The notes under the pieces: generated by a model
Databases searched by the model: none
What the model was told of the DNA's origin: nothing
What the model saw: only the letters and a program-made list of their open reading frames with translations
From: Terrimonas ferruginea DSM 30193
GTDB taxonomy: Bacteria; Bacteroidota; Bacteroidia; Chitinophagales; Chitinophagaceae
Assembly: GCF_000425585.1 (NCBI RefSeq)
Contig: NZ_KE384399.1
Coordinates: 354,459 to 418,458 of the forward strand
Reading direction: 5' to 3'
DNA: 64,000 nt
Program-made: the position numbers and the translations under genes
Shown here: piece after piece, positions 52,869-64,000 of the stretch
Layout of the letters: each line of letters opens with the position of its first letter
How positions within the stretch are numbered: the first letter of the stretch is position 1

Positions 52869-52915
52869 TTGCCACAGGTGGAAGTTTAACTCCTGCCTGT
52901 GGCAATTGGTTTTTA
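52869..52915 (+). terminator. Rho-independent terminator after the PL1 gene
   Basis: TTGCCACAGG and CCTGTGGCAA (52869-52878 and 52896-52905) form a 10-bp stem with a 17-nt loop that can itself pair further. A T-rich stretch follows. Confidence 0.75.
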
Positions 52916-52954
52916 TGAATTAATTCTACCTTTCCGCTTTAATCAGGAAAGCCG

Positions 52955-55900
52955 GTGAAGATGCATACATACCATATCTTTTTCAGAAAAAAATATTTCC
53001 GGTTTTGCGCCACAGCAATACTGATGGCGGCGTTGCTGCTGTCGGAAAGCAAGGCACAGAAAAAAGAAAAACCCGTCCCTCCGCTGGCGTATAAAAATGG
53101 TCAGTTGATTTATACGCCCGATTCACTCGGCAACCGTATTCCCGATTTTTCTCATTGTGGTTACAAAGGCGGTGATGAGGTTATTCCCGATCTGCCGGTC
53201 AAAGTCATTGTGCCGCCATCAGCAGGCGATGCAACCGCACGCATACAGGCGGCGATTGATTTTGTAAGCAAACAAAACGCCGATGCAAAAGGATTCCGCG
53301 GTGTAGTGCTACTGCAACCGGGTACCTATCTCGTTGAAGGTTCACTTCGCCTCCGTATGTCTGGTGTGGTACTGCGGGGAAGCGGGATTGATAAAACCAT
53401 TCTTCGCGGCACGGGTCTCAGCCGCGCAACGCTCATAGAAATAAATGGAACAGATGACCGTATCAGCGGAGATACCATTTCCATACAAACGAATTATGTG
53501 CCGGTGAATGCCACGTCTTTCGAAGTAGGAAATACAAAAGGCTTGAAAGAAGGGCAGGAGTTGCAAATCATCCGCCCTTCCGTTCAGCAATGGATACAGT
53601 TGCTCAAAACCGATCATTTCGGCGGCGGTATTACTTCACTTGGATGGAAACCCGGGCAACGCGACATCCGCTGGACACGCACCATCACGGCTATCAAAGG
53701 AAATCAACTCACCATCGATGCACCGTTGACAACAGCGTTGGATATTAATTACGGCGGCGGGAAAATTGTTCCGTTTACCTGGAAAGGCTGTATCAGTAAT
53801 TGCGGCGTGGAAGAGCTGACACTAGAAGCTGATTTCAATAAAGCGAACGCAAAAGACGAAGACCATCGCTGGATGGCCATCACCATCGATGAGGCAAAAG
53901 ATTGCTGGGTACGTCGCGTACAGTTCCATCACTTCGCCGGATCGGCTGTGGCGGTGTATGAAAATGGTGCACGTATTACCGTTGAAGATTGCATCGCTCA
54001 AAAACCTGTTTCCGAAATAGGCGGTGAACGCCGTAATGTTTTTTTTACCGCAGGCCAGCAAACACTTTTCCAGCGCTGCTTTTCGGAAGAAGGTATACAC
54101 GATTTTGCAACAGGATTTTGTGCACCGGGCCCGAATGCTTTTGTGCAGTGCGAAGCGAAGAATGCTTATGGTTTCAGCGGTGGTATCGACAGTTGGGCCC
54201 CAGGTGTTTTGTTTGATATCGTAAACGTCGATGGCAATGCCATTTCTTTTTTCAATCGCGGGCAGGACGGACAAGGAGCAGGATGGAATACCGCAAACAG
54301 TGTTTTGTGGAATTGCAGCGCCGCGAGAATCGATTGTTATCAGCCACCCGGAGCACAGAACTGGTCATTTGGTGCATGGAGCCAGTTTGCAGGCGATGGC
54401 TATTGGGGCGAATCCAACAATAGCATCGAACCGCGCAGTTTGTATTATGCGCAATTGCGCGAGCGCCTTGGCAAAAAGATAGATTCACGCCCGCAGGTAA
54501 TGAATATCCAGACCGATGCCAGCAGCAGTCCTTCTGTTGCCACGGCGGCTGAACTTACTTCATTGGCCAAAAATCCTGCACAAACATTGGTAGAATTTAT
54601 TTACACGGTGATCAGTTCTAACCCGGTCATTACGGATGTTCGCGGGGTTAAAACAATTGATCAGATTGGTGTGCCGGCGCCACCACGCTATCACGTGCTG
54701 TCTGCATTGGAGGTGAAAAATGGCTGGCTGCAAAGACAAAATGCTGTTGTAGCAGGCAACCGCCTCAGCGTTCCCTGGTGGAATGGCAGCGCACGTCCCT
54801 ATGGCGCGGCAAAAGCAGGAATGGCGATTACAAGATTTGTTCCGGGCCGCACCGGCACGGGATTAACAGATGACCTCGATGCCGTTGCCGACACCATGCA
54901 GTCCCGCAATATCCTGGCGATCGAACAGAATTATGGCTTGTGGTACGAGCGCCGCCGCGACGACCATGAACGTATCCGCAGGATGGACGGAGAGGTATGG
55001 GCACCGTTTTATGAATTGCCGTTCGCGCGCAGCGGGCAAGGCACTGCCTGGGACGGCCTTAGTAAATACGATCTCACAAAATACAATGCCTGGTACTGGA
55101 ATCGCCTTCGCCGGTTTGCCGATCTGGCCGATCGGAAAGGACTGATCCTCGTTCACCAGAATTATTTTCAACATAATATCATCGAAGCAGGCGCACATTA
55201 CGCGGACTTCCCCTGGCGTCCTGCCAACAATATCAACAATACCGGTTTCCCTGAACCCGTTCCCTATGCAGGCGATAAACGCATCTTCATGGCGGAGCAA
55301 TTTTATGATGAAACACATCCGGTGCGTCGCCCCTTGCATATTGCCTATATCCGTCAATGCCTCGATAACTTCCGCGGCAATGGCAGCGTGATCCATACCA
55401 TCAGCGAAGAATTTACCGGTCCTTTACATTTTGTAAAATTCTGGACAGGTGTGATCGCGGAGTGGGAAAAGGAAAAAGGTGAGCATCCGATGATCGCATT
55501 GAGTGTAACGAAAGATGTGCAGGACTCCCTGCTTGCCGACCCGCAACATGCTGCAGTGATCGATATCATCGATATCCGTTACTGGCATTACCAGGCTGAT
55601 GGAAGCGTGTACGCACCCGCAGGAGGACAAAACCTCGCGCCCCGTCAGCATGCGCGATTGCTGAAACCAAAACGATCATCCTTCGAACAGGTATATCGCG
55701 CCGTGCGTGAGTACCGGGAAAAATATCCGCAGAAGGCCGTGATCTACTCGGCAGACAGCGATAACCTCGGCTGGGCCGTGTTCATGGCCGGTGGCTCGAT
55801 GGCGCAACTGCCACGATTGCCGGAAGGAATGCTAAGTGATGCAACGCGCATGCGCCCGCTTCCTGTAACCGGCAAACAATATATTTTATCCGATGATGCC

Positions 55901-56092
55901 GGCAACTTCATTGCTTATGGTGAATCGGGTACTGAACTGAAACCCGGCCTCTCCGGCAAGCCGGCAACGGCCACCTGGATCGATCCGCGCACAGGAGCCA
56001 TCCGCAAAAAAGAACAAATCCGGAATAATAAAACCGCAAGCCTCACTCCGCCATCAGGCAGTTGGGTGCTTTGGGTAAAAGTTAATGAATGA
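52955..56092 (+). CDS. Secreted beta-helix protein with large unassigned C-terminal module
   Basis: The protein is 1045 residues with a signal peptide (about 1-35). Residues 70-470 form a pectate-lyase-like beta-helix (DATARIQAAIDFV, VVLLQPGTYLVEG, GVVLRGSGIDKTILRG, AVAVYENGARITVEDCIAQ), of the kind used by lyases and hydrolases of pectin. Residues about 620-930 form a second module with barrel-like alternation (MQSRNILAIEQNYGLWYERR, KGLILVHQNYFQHN, VIYSADSDNLGWAVF) that I associate with DUF6298. A short beta-rich end follows (WIDPRTGAIRKKEQ). Neither half shows a catalytic pair I can assign. Two-module layout and operon position suggest a pectin-active enzyme. The stop overlaps the GH140-like start. 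Confidence 0.6.
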   Translation: MKMHTYHIFFRKKYFRFCATAILMAALLLSESKAQKKEKPVPPLAYKNGQLIYTPDSLGNRIPDFSHCGYKGGDEVIPDLPVKVIVPPSAGDATARIQAAIDFVSKQNADAKGFRGVVLLQPGTYLVEGSLRLRMSGVVLRGSGIDKTILRGTGLSRATLIEINGTDDRISGDTISIQTNYVPVNATSFEVGNTKGLKEGQELQIIRPSVQQWIQLLKTDHFGGGITSLGWKPGQRDIRWTRTITAIKGNQLTIDAPLTTALDINYGGGKIVPFTWKGCISNCGVEELTLEADFNKANAKDEDHRWMAITIDEAKDCWVRRVQFHHFAGSAVAVYENGARITVEDCIAQKPVSEIGGERRNVFFTAGQQTLFQRCFSEEGIHDFATGFCAPGPNAFVQCEAKNAYGFSGGIDSWAPGVLFDIVNVDGNAISFFNRGQDGQGAGWNTANSVLWNCSAARIDCYQPPGAQNWSFGAWSQFAGDGYWGESNNSIEPRSLYYAQLRERLGKKIDSRPQVMNIQTDASSSPSVATAAELTSLAKNPAQTLVEFIYTVISSNPVITDVRGVKTIDQIGVPAPPRYHVLSALEVKNGWLQRQNAVVAGNRLSVPWWNGSARPYGAAKAGMAITRFVPGRTGTGLTDDLDAVADTMQSRNILAIEQNYGLWYERRRDDHERIRRMDGEVWAPFYELPFARSGQGTAWDGLSKYDLTKYNAWYWNRLRRFADLADRKGLILVHQNYFQHNIIEAGAHYADFPWRPANNINNTGFPEPVPYAGDKRIFMAEQFYDETHPVRRPLHIAYIRQCLDNFRGNGSVIHTISEEFTGPLHFVKFWTGVIAEWEKEKGEHPMIALSVTKDVQDSLLADPQHAAVIDIIDIRYWHYQADGSVYAPAGGQNLAPRQHARLLKPKRSSFEQVYRAVREYREKYPQKAVIYSADSDNLGWAVFMAGGSMAQLPRLPEGMLSDATRMRPLPVTGKQYILSDDAGNFIAYGESGTELKPGLSGKPATATWIDPRTGAIRKKEQIRNNKTASLTPPSGSWVLWVKVNE

Positions 56093-57489
56093 TGAGAATA
56101 ATAATCGCAGTTTTAGTAGTACTGTTCATGAGTGGCTGCAGCGAACCGCTGAAATCCGGCGTTGAAGGCATGCAGGCGCTTAAAATCGGAGAAGACAAGC
56201 GCAGTATCGTTACCGCAGATGGCAAACCCTTCTTCTGGCTGGGTGATACCGGCTGGTTGCTGTTTGTAAAACTTACCCGTGAAGAAATTGCACAATACAT
56301 GGCCATCCGCAAAGAACAGGGCTTTAATGTGGTGCAGGTAATGACGATTCATGATGTGAACAATGCCGTGAACGTATATGGTGATAGCGCATTGATTAAT
56401 AAAAATATTGCGCAACCACTTACAACGGAAGGAGCGGATTACAAAGACAGTTCCCAATACGATTTCTGGGATCATGTGGATTATGCGATTGATGAAGCAG
56501 CCCGTCATGGAATATACATGGCATTGGTACCGGTATGGGGCTCCAATGTAAAAGGCGGTAAAGTGAACCAGGAGCAGGCCGGTGCTTATGCAGGTTTTCT
56601 TGCCGAGCGCTACAAGAACAAACCAAATATCATCTGGCTCAACGGCGGCGATATCAAAGGAAGCGATTCACTGGACGTATGGAAAGTATTGGGATCAACA
56701 TTGAAACAAAAAGACCCTGCCCACCTGATGACCTTTCATCCGCGCGGCCGTACCTCTTCTTCGGAGTGGTTTCACAACGAACCCTGGCTCGACTTCAATA
56801 TGTTCCAGAGCGGACATAAAACTTACGCGCAGGATACCAATAGCAATGAAACGCGTCACTATGGGGAAGATAACTGGCGTTATGTAGTGGAAGATTTTAA
56901 AGGGCAACCGGCAAAACCAACAATTGATGGTGAACCTTCCTACGAGCACATTCCCTATGGTCTGCATGATTCATTGCAGCCCCGGTGGAATGATGCCGAT
57001 CTGCGCCGCTATGCCTACTGGAGTGTGTTTGCCGGAGGATTCGGTTTTACTTATGGTAACAACGCGGTTATGCAGTTTCATCACAAAGGTGACAAAGATG
57101 CCAACTTCGGCGTGCGCGAAGAATGGAAGGAAGATATTAAAGCCCCCGGCGCTATGCAGATGGTGCACCTGCGTAAACTGATGGAAGCTTATCCGGGTAC
57201 ACGCAGGCCGGCGCAAGACCTGGTTGTTGACAACACCCGCAAACAATACCAATACATCCTCGCTACGCGTGGCGATAAATTTTTGCTGGCTTATACCTAC
57301 ACCGGATTGCCTGTTCGCATCGATCGCGCAAAACTGGGATGGGAAAAAATAAAAACCCGCTGGTTCAATCCGCGCACCGGTGAATTTACCGGATGGGAAA
57401 AGTCGGGTGCTGCCGATAACCTGTTCACGCCCATAGTACGGGAAGAAAAAAATGGCAACGATTGGGTATTGGTAGTAGAACCAAATTGA
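56089..57489 (+). CDS. GH140-like apiosidase (DUF4038 plus C-terminal beta domain) lipoprotein
   Basis: The protein is 466 residues, with lipobox F-M-S-G-C and acylated cysteine at 17. The catalytic DUF4038-type TIM barrel runs from FFWLGDTGWLLFVKL (about 48-62) to about residue 375. Likely catalytic residues are D188 in LNGGDIKG and E282 in IDGEPSYE, which fit the pair known for GH140. The C-terminal ~85 residues form the small beta domain found behind DUF4038 (WFNPRTGEFTGWEKSG). GH140 cleaves the apiose link of rhamnogalacturonan-II side chains; close relatives may have other targets. The start overlaps the upstream stop by 4 bp. Confidence 0.82.
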   Translation: MMRIIIAVLVVLFMSGCSEPLKSGVEGMQALKIGEDKRSIVTADGKPFFWLGDTGWLLFVKLTREEIAQYMAIRKEQGFNVVQVMTIHDVNNAVNVYGDSALINKNIAQPLTTEGADYKDSSQYDFWDHVDYAIDEAARHGIYMALVPVWGSNVKGGKVNQEQAGAYAGFLAERYKNKPNIIWLNGGDIKGSDSLDVWKVLGSTLKQKDPAHLMTFHPRGRTSSSEWFHNEPWLDFNMFQSGHKTYAQDTNSNETRHYGEDNWRYVVEDFKGQPAKPTIDGEPSYEHIPYGLHDSLQPRWNDADLRRYAYWSVFAGGFGFTYGNNAVMQFHHKGDKDANFGVREEWKEDIKAPGAMQMVHLRKLMEAYPGTRRPAQDLVVDNTRKQYQYILATRGDKFLLAYTYTGLPVRIDRAKLGWEKIKTRWFNPRTGEFTGWEKSGAADNLFTPIVREEKNGNDWVLVVEPN

Positions 57490-57494
57490 TTGAT

Positions 57495-58421
57495 ATGAAA
57501 CGTACACCTTTCACGATACTGTCCGGCTTTCTTTTGATGATTTGTTTTACTTCCTGCTCATCAAAAGCCTACCTGTTCACGTCTTTCCACGAACCGGCCG
57601 ATCAGGGATTGCGGATGTTATATAGCTACGACGGTTACAAATGGAAAGAGCTCGATACTGTTTTATTAAAACCCGAAATCGGTCAGCAAAAGGTAATGCG
57701 TGATCCTTCGATGGTGCAGGGACCTGACGGCACTTTTCATCTCGTATGGACCAGCAGTTGGCGCGGCGACAAAGGATTTGGCTATGCTTCGTCTAAAGAT
57801 CTTGTGCACTGGACACCACAACGTTTCATTTCCGTAATGGAGCAGGAGCCCACAACCGTGAACGTATGGGCACCCGAATTGTTTTATGATGAAGAGGCCA
57901 GACAATACCTCATCATCTGGGCATCCACGATCCCCGGCCGTTTTGAACGCGGACAGGAAGCGGACAGCAACAACCATCGCATGTACATTACGTCCACACC
58001 TGATTTTCAAACGTTCAGCAAAACGCAATTGTTTCTCGATCCGGGATTCAGCGTGATCGATGCGCAGATCGTCAAGAGAGCCAAAGACAATTATGTATTG
58101 GTGTTGAAAGACAATACGCGCCCCGAGCGAAATATCAAAGTGGCTTTTGCTGATAAACCCGCCGGACCTTATAAAAATGTATCGCCACCCTTCACCGAAC
58201 CTTTCACAGAAGGCCCCAATACAGTTAAGGTGAAAAATAAATGGCTGATCTATTTCGATTCTTACCGCAATAAGACCTATGAAGCGGTAAGTACTACCGA
58301 CTTTGTCCATTTTGAAAATATCAATCAACAGATTCAGATCCCGACGGGACATAAACACGGAACGATTGTTCCGGTAAAAAAGAAAACGGTCAAAAAGCTG
58401 CTGAAGCAACTTGACCGCTAA
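57495..58421 (+). CDS. GH43-like five-bladed beta-propeller glycosidase, lipoprotein
   Basis: The protein is 308 residues from the ATG at 57495, which gives a lipoprotein signal with lipobox F-T-S-C (C21). An upstream in-frame start at 57462 lies inside the previous gene and disrupts the signal. The propeller carries the GH43-type acidic trio: D in MRDPSMV (about 70-76), D in VIDAQIVKR (about 187-195) and E in FTEGPNTVK (about 237-245). HKHGTIVPV lies near the end. GH43 enzymes mostly remove alpha-L-arabinofuranose, some act on beta-galactans or beta-xylosides. Five bp separate it from the GH140-like gene. Confidence 0.8.
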   Translation: MKRTPFTILSGFLLMICFTSCSSKAYLFTSFHEPADQGLRMLYSYDGYKWKELDTVLLKPEIGQQKVMRDPSMVQGPDGTFHLVWTSSWRGDKGFGYASSKDLVHWTPQRFISVMEQEPTTVNVWAPELFYDEEARQYLIIWASTIPGRFERGQEADSNNHRMYITSTPDFQTFSKTQLFLDPGFSVIDAQIVKRAKDNYVLVLKDNTRPERNIKVAFADKPAGPYKNVSPPFTEPFTEGPNTVKVKNKWLIYFDSYRNKTYEAVSTTDFVHFENINQQIQIPTGHKHGTIVPVKKKTVKKLLKQLDR

Positions 58422-58433
58422 GAGGGTTACGAC

Positions 58434-60272
58434 ATGAAGACAACAAAAAAAATAGCGTGCTGGCTTGGTGCAGTTATGCTGATCGCAGCGCCGTTTGCCT
58501 TGCAGGCACAGGACACTGCGCGTTACACCGGCACCACGCTTTCCAATGTAGACTATCACCACGGGCAACTCAGTCCCGCGCTGGGTGTGCACAATATCCA
58601 GACCATGCGGGCCAATCGCGCAGATACATCTAATAGCTGGACTTACAACCACGCGCCGATGCTGGCTTATTGGAAAGGGAAATTTTACCTGCATTACCTG
58701 AGTGATCCTGTGGGCGAACACGTACCGCCCGGACAAACATGGTTCCAGCAATCACCCGATGGTGTCAACTGGACTAACCCTGTTCCGCTTTTCCCCGTAT
58801 ACAAAATACCAGATGGATTTACGAAACCCGGAAGGGCAGACGTGGCCAAAAACACCTATGCGGTCATGCACCAGCGGATCGGTTTCTATACCTCCAAACA
58901 AAACCGGTTGTTTGCCTTAGGTTACTATGGTATTGTGTTAGGGAAAAAGGATGACCCGAATGATGGTAACGGCATTGGCCGCGTGATCCGTGAGGTGAGG
59001 GCCGACGGCAGCTTCGGGCCGATTTACTTCCTCCGTTACAACCATAATTTCAACGAAAAAAATACGAACTACCCTTTTTATACTTCATCAAAAGACAAAG
59101 GACTGGTTGCTGCATGTAAGGAAATTCTCGATTCGCCTCTGCTGATGCAGCAGATGGTGGAAGAGTCCGACCGCAATGATCCGCTCATTCCGTTGAAGAA
59201 GGATTTCAAAGCATTCAGCTATTATCGTTTGCCCGATCAGCGTGTGGTTGGATTCTGGAAATATGCACTGACCAGTATCAGTGCCGATGGTGGCAGAACC
59301 TGGCAATACAATCCTGTTCGCGCTCCCGGTTTTGTCAATGCCAATGCCAAAATCTGGGGGCAACGTACGGCAGACGGGCGTTACGCCACAGTATACAATC
59401 CTTCCGAATTCCGCTGGCCGCTGGCCGTGAGTGTGAGTAACGACGGATTGCGTTATCATAATTTATTATTGGTAAATGGCGAGATCACTTCCATGCGTTA
59501 TGGCGGTGAATACAAAAGCTACGGCCCGCAATATGTGCGGGGTATTATGGAGATGAATGGCGTACCACCGGATAGCGTCATGTGGGTTACCTACAGCATG
59601 AACAAAGAAGATATCTGGGTCAGCCGCATTCCGGTGCCGGTGATCGATAAAGAAACCGGTAACGTAAACGATGTTTTCACCAATTTGCCCGCCGGAAAGG
59701 AACTCGATCGTTGGAACCTCTACAGCCCGCTCTGGTGCAGGACGGAAATCTTCCGGCAGGGAAATGAAAAAGTGCTGAGCTTACACGACAGCGATCCGTT
59801 CGACTATGCAAAGGCCGAGAGAATGTTTCCTGTATCAAGTGCCGTAGTAGCTGAGTTCGCCATCACCCCGAAACAAGCGGACAACGGCCATCTCGATATT
59901 GAAATCGTGGATGAAAAAGGAACGCCTTGTTTGCGGTTATCACTGGATTCGACAGGAACCGTCTATACCAAAGCCGGCTACCGGAATCGTTCCATCGGAA
60001 CTTATAAGGCCGGGGAAAAACTGACCGTAAAGATTGAACTGAACGCGGCCACCCGTTTTTATACAGTCACATTGAACAACGGCAAGCCGGTAAACAATAT
60101 TTGTTTTGCGCCCATTGCTAAAGCGCAACGTATCGTATTCCGCACGGGCGGTGTGCGCCGTTTTCCCGACGCAGATACACCAACCGACCAGGACTATGAT
60201 CTGCCGGGTGCTGATAGCCGGTTGAAAGAGGCCGTTTACCAGATTCATTACCTGAAGACCCAAACATTTTAA
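58434..60272 (+). CDS. Secreted sialidase-fold beta-propeller protein with C-terminal sandwich
   Basis: The protein is 612 residues with a signal peptide (about 1-26). Three Asp-box motifs mark a six-bladed sialidase-like propeller: SPDGVNW (107-113), SADGGRTW (about 282-289) and SNDGLRY (about 335-341). Residues from about 450 form a beta-rich C-terminal domain resembling a concanavalin-type lectin (LDIEIVDEKGTPCLRLSLDS, TVTLNNGKP). No arginine triad typical of true sialidases was identified, and no CAZy family could be assigned. It may be an exo-hydrolase for an unusual pectic sugar such as a 3-deoxy sugar acid. It lies 12 bp after the GH43-like gene. Confidence 0.6.
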   Translation: MKTTKKIACWLGAVMLIAAPFALQAQDTARYTGTTLSNVDYHHGQLSPALGVHNIQTMRANRADTSNSWTYNHAPMLAYWKGKFYLHYLSDPVGEHVPPGQTWFQQSPDGVNWTNPVPLFPVYKIPDGFTKPGRADVAKNTYAVMHQRIGFYTSKQNRLFALGYYGIVLGKKDDPNDGNGIGRVIREVRADGSFGPIYFLRYNHNFNEKNTNYPFYTSSKDKGLVAACKEILDSPLLMQQMVEESDRNDPLIPLKKDFKAFSYYRLPDQRVVGFWKYALTSISADGGRTWQYNPVRAPGFVNANAKIWGQRTADGRYATVYNPSEFRWPLAVSVSNDGLRYHNLLLVNGEITSMRYGGEYKSYGPQYVRGIMEMNGVPPDSVMWVTYSMNKEDIWVSRIPVPVIDKETGNVNDVFTNLPAGKELDRWNLYSPLWCRTEIFRQGNEKVLSLHDSDPFDYAKAERMFPVSSAVVAEFAITPKQADNGHLDIEIVDEKGTPCLRLSLDSTGTVYTKAGYRNRSIGTYKAGEKLTVKIELNAATRFYTVTLNNGKPVNNICFAPIAKAQRIVFRTGGVRRFPDADTPTDQDYDLPGADSRLKEAVYQIHYLKTQTF

Positions 60273-60274
60273 TC

Positions 60275-61816
60275 ATGCGTCGATTCTGCGTCATCTGTTT
60301 TTTATGTGTAGTTGGTTTGTTTGCGCAAGCGCAAAAACTAAAACCTGCTATATTGAAACCTGCAGCGTTCCGCCATTACGTTGATTATTTCAACGGTATG
60401 GAAGACGAAAATATCCGTCAGGCTATCCCCAACGACAGTGCCTGGGACTGGATGCAGCAGAATATTCCATTGTTCGAATGTCCGCAACAGAACTTCGAAG
60501 AGATGTTCTATTACCGTTGGTGGACATTGCGCAAGCACATCAAAAAAACAGAACAGGGATATGTGTTCACCGAGTTTCTTGTACAGCGCAGCTATGCCGA
60601 CAAATACAATATGATCAGCAGTGGTCTTGGTCATCACATATACGAAGCACGCTGGTTGCATGATCAGCAATACCTGAACGACTATATCCGCATCTGGTAT
60701 CGCGGCAATAATGGTGGTCCGATGAAAAAATTGCGTTTTTACAGCAGTTGGAATATCGATGCTATTTACAACCGTTATAAAGTGAATGGTGACCGGGAAA
60801 TATTGCTGGACTTATTGCCCGATCTGACGGCAGATTACAAGGCATGGGAACAGGAGCGCAGAGGTGCAGACGGACTTTTCTGGCAATACGATGTGCGTGA
60901 TGCCATGGAGGAAACGATCAGCGGTGGCCGCAAGGAAAAAAATCCGCGCCCGTCCATCAACAGCTATATGTATGGGAATGCAAAAGCGCTATATGCAATA
61001 GCGAACCTTGCCTGGAAAGATGAAATGGCAAAATTATACAAGGCCAAAGCAGATACATTAAAGCAATTGGTACAGCAGAAGTTGTGGAGCAACGACGACG
61101 ATTTTTTTGAAGTAAGAAAGGAAAAAGGCGATACGCTGGCCCGCGTGCGCGAAGCGATTGGGTTTGTTCCCTGGTATTTTAACCTGCCGGATGCAAAGTA
61201 TAATGTAGCCTGGAAAGCGGCGCTCGATCCGAAACATTTCTGTGCGCCGTTTGGCTTAACAACTGCCGATCGCAGTCATCCGCAGTTCCGTACACACGGC
61301 TGCTGCAATTGCGAGTGGGACGGTGCGGTGTGGCCCTTCGCTACTTCGCAGACGTTGACCGGTATGGCCAACTTGCTGAACAACGGCAGACAGGACATTG
61401 TTTCTCATTCGGCTTATTTCGATTTGCTGGAAACCTATGTCGAATCGCAGTATTATCGCGGCCGCCCTTATATCGGAGAATACCTCGATGAAAAAACAGG
61501 TTACTGGCTCAAGGGCGATCAGGAACGCAGCCGCTACTATAATCATTCAACGTTCAATGATCTGATCATAACGGGCCTGGTCGGTCTTCGTCCCGTGGAG
61601 GGAAATACTTTTACAGTCAATCCCTTACTGCCTGCTGATAAATGGGATTGGTTCTGTCTTGATAATGTTTTATACCAGGGAAAAATCATTACGATACTTT
61701 GGGACAAGACTGGGAAACATTACAACAAAGGCAAAGGCCTGAGTGTATGGGTAAATGGAAAAAAACGACAGAGCCGCGACGAGCTCGGACCATTGACCGT
61801 ATATGGTGGAAAATAA
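60275..61816 (+). CDS. Secreted (alpha/alpha)6-barrel glycosidase-like protein
   Basis: This 513-residue protein with a signal peptide (about 1-20) has the helical-hairpin pattern of six-hairpin glycosidases (MGH1-like, related to GH63 and GH142 folds). Examples are GLGHHIYEARWLHDQQYLND, LFWQYDVRDAMEETISGGR with possible acidic catalytic residues, and NCEWDGAVWPFATSQTLTGM (about 345-364). ending with a small beta stretch after HSTFNDLIITGLVGLRP. Relatives act on alpha-glucosides, trehalose or beta-L-arabinofuranosides; in a rhamnogalacturonan-II-like locus a GH142-type arabinofuranosidase is plausible but unproven. It lies 2 bp after the propeller gene and directly abuts the next start. Confidence 0.6.
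   Translation: MRRFCVICFLCVVGLFAQAQKLKPAILKPAAFRHYVDYFNGMEDENIRQAIPNDSAWDWMQQNIPLFECPQQNFEEMFYYRWWTLRKHIKKTEQGYVFTEFLVQRSYADKYNMISSGLGHHIYEARWLHDQQYLNDYIRIWYRGNNGGPMKKLRFYSSWNIDAIYNRYKVNGDREILLDLLPDLTADYKAWEQERRGADGLFWQYDVRDAMEETISGGRKEKNPRPSINSYMYGNAKALYAIANLAWKDEMAKLYKAKADTLKQLVQQKLWSNDDDFFEVRKEKGDTLARVREAIGFVPWYFNLPDAKYNVAWKAALDPKHFCAPFGLTTADRSHPQFRTHGCCNCEWDGAVWPFATSQTLTGMANLLNNGRQDIVSHSAYFDLLETYVESQYYRGRPYIGEYLDEKTGYWLKGDQERSRYYNHSTFNDLIITGLVGLRPVEGNTFTVNPLLPADKWDWFCLDNVLYQGKIITILWDKTGKHYNKGKGLSVWVNGKKRQSRDELGPLTVYGGK

Positions 61817-64000
<2,184 letters not shown>

Noticed and set aside
57666-58751. Minus-strand open frame of 361 codons opposite the GH43-like and propeller genes
   Set aside because: It spans two real plus-strand genes and their junction; composition is cysteine/arginine-rich and unlike any protein family.

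Overview
The window looks like a chromosomal segment of a Bacteroidota bacterium, most probably a Chitinophagaceae-type soil or plant-associated polysaccharide degrader. The evidence is two SusC/SusD pairs, a PorW/SprE-like type IX secretion protein, a bactofilin, TAnnTTTG-like promoter boxes, almost no Shine-Dalgarno sequences, and many secreted glycosidases. No rRNA, tRNA, insertion sequence, integrase or CRISPR array was seen. Every annotated gene is intact except the last, which runs off the right edge.

Left part (1-16.7 kb), housekeeping and envelope genes. A minus-strand block (0.17-7.3 kb) carries an AONS-family PLP acyltransferase (sphingolipid or sulfonolipid type), a class A penicillin-binding protein and PorW/SprE. 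A compact plus-strand operon (7.5-9.55 kb) follows: a LytM-less M23 anchor protein, bactofilin, AtpZ, an AtpI-like protein and an SprT-like protein, with no atpB behind it. After an outer-membrane beta-barrel gene comes a second minus-strand block (10.4-15.7 kb): GNAT, TPR protein, VOC protein, AraC regulator, CYTH protein, GCS2-type carboxylate-amine ligase and ATP-grasp ligase. A divergent esterase completes it.

Middle part (16.9-29.1 kb), an unusual catabolic operon. A possible 60-residue leader ORF is followed by a MaoC dehydratase, a solute-binding-protein-like protein without signal peptide, two class III CoA-transferases in tandem, a lactonase-type amidohydrolase, a RhaT-type sugar/proton symporter and a Gfo/Idh/MocA oxidoreductase. 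SusC/SusD pair 1 comes next. Gene order suggests uptake, oxidation, lactone opening, CoA activation and dehydration of a deoxy-sugar or sugar acid. This CoA route is an inference and is the best candidate here for an undescribed system.

Right part (29.3-64 kb), a pectin (rhamnogalacturonan-like) utilisation locus. One run holds a GH138-like protein, GH28, GH95, GH2, GH78 and GH2. DUF3826 and SusC/SusD pair 2 follow. The last run holds a PL1 lyase, a beta-helix protein with an unassigned C-terminal module, GH140-like (apiosidase type), GH43-like, a sialidase-fold beta-propeller, an (alpha/alpha)6-barrel protein and a partial GH2. The set resembles enzymes known from Bacteroides rhamnogalacturonan-II loci.

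Three operon starts (16.9, 29.2 and 45.2 kb) carry near-identical 17-bp elements close to ATAGTAAAAYCTKCCAT. At 16.9 and 45.2 kb these form direct repeats with a 21-bp period, and at 29.2 kb the second copy is degenerate. An AraC-type or hybrid two-component regulator could therefore tie the CoA operon and the pectin operons into one regulon. Several intergenic regions carry degenerate 7-bp tandem repeats.
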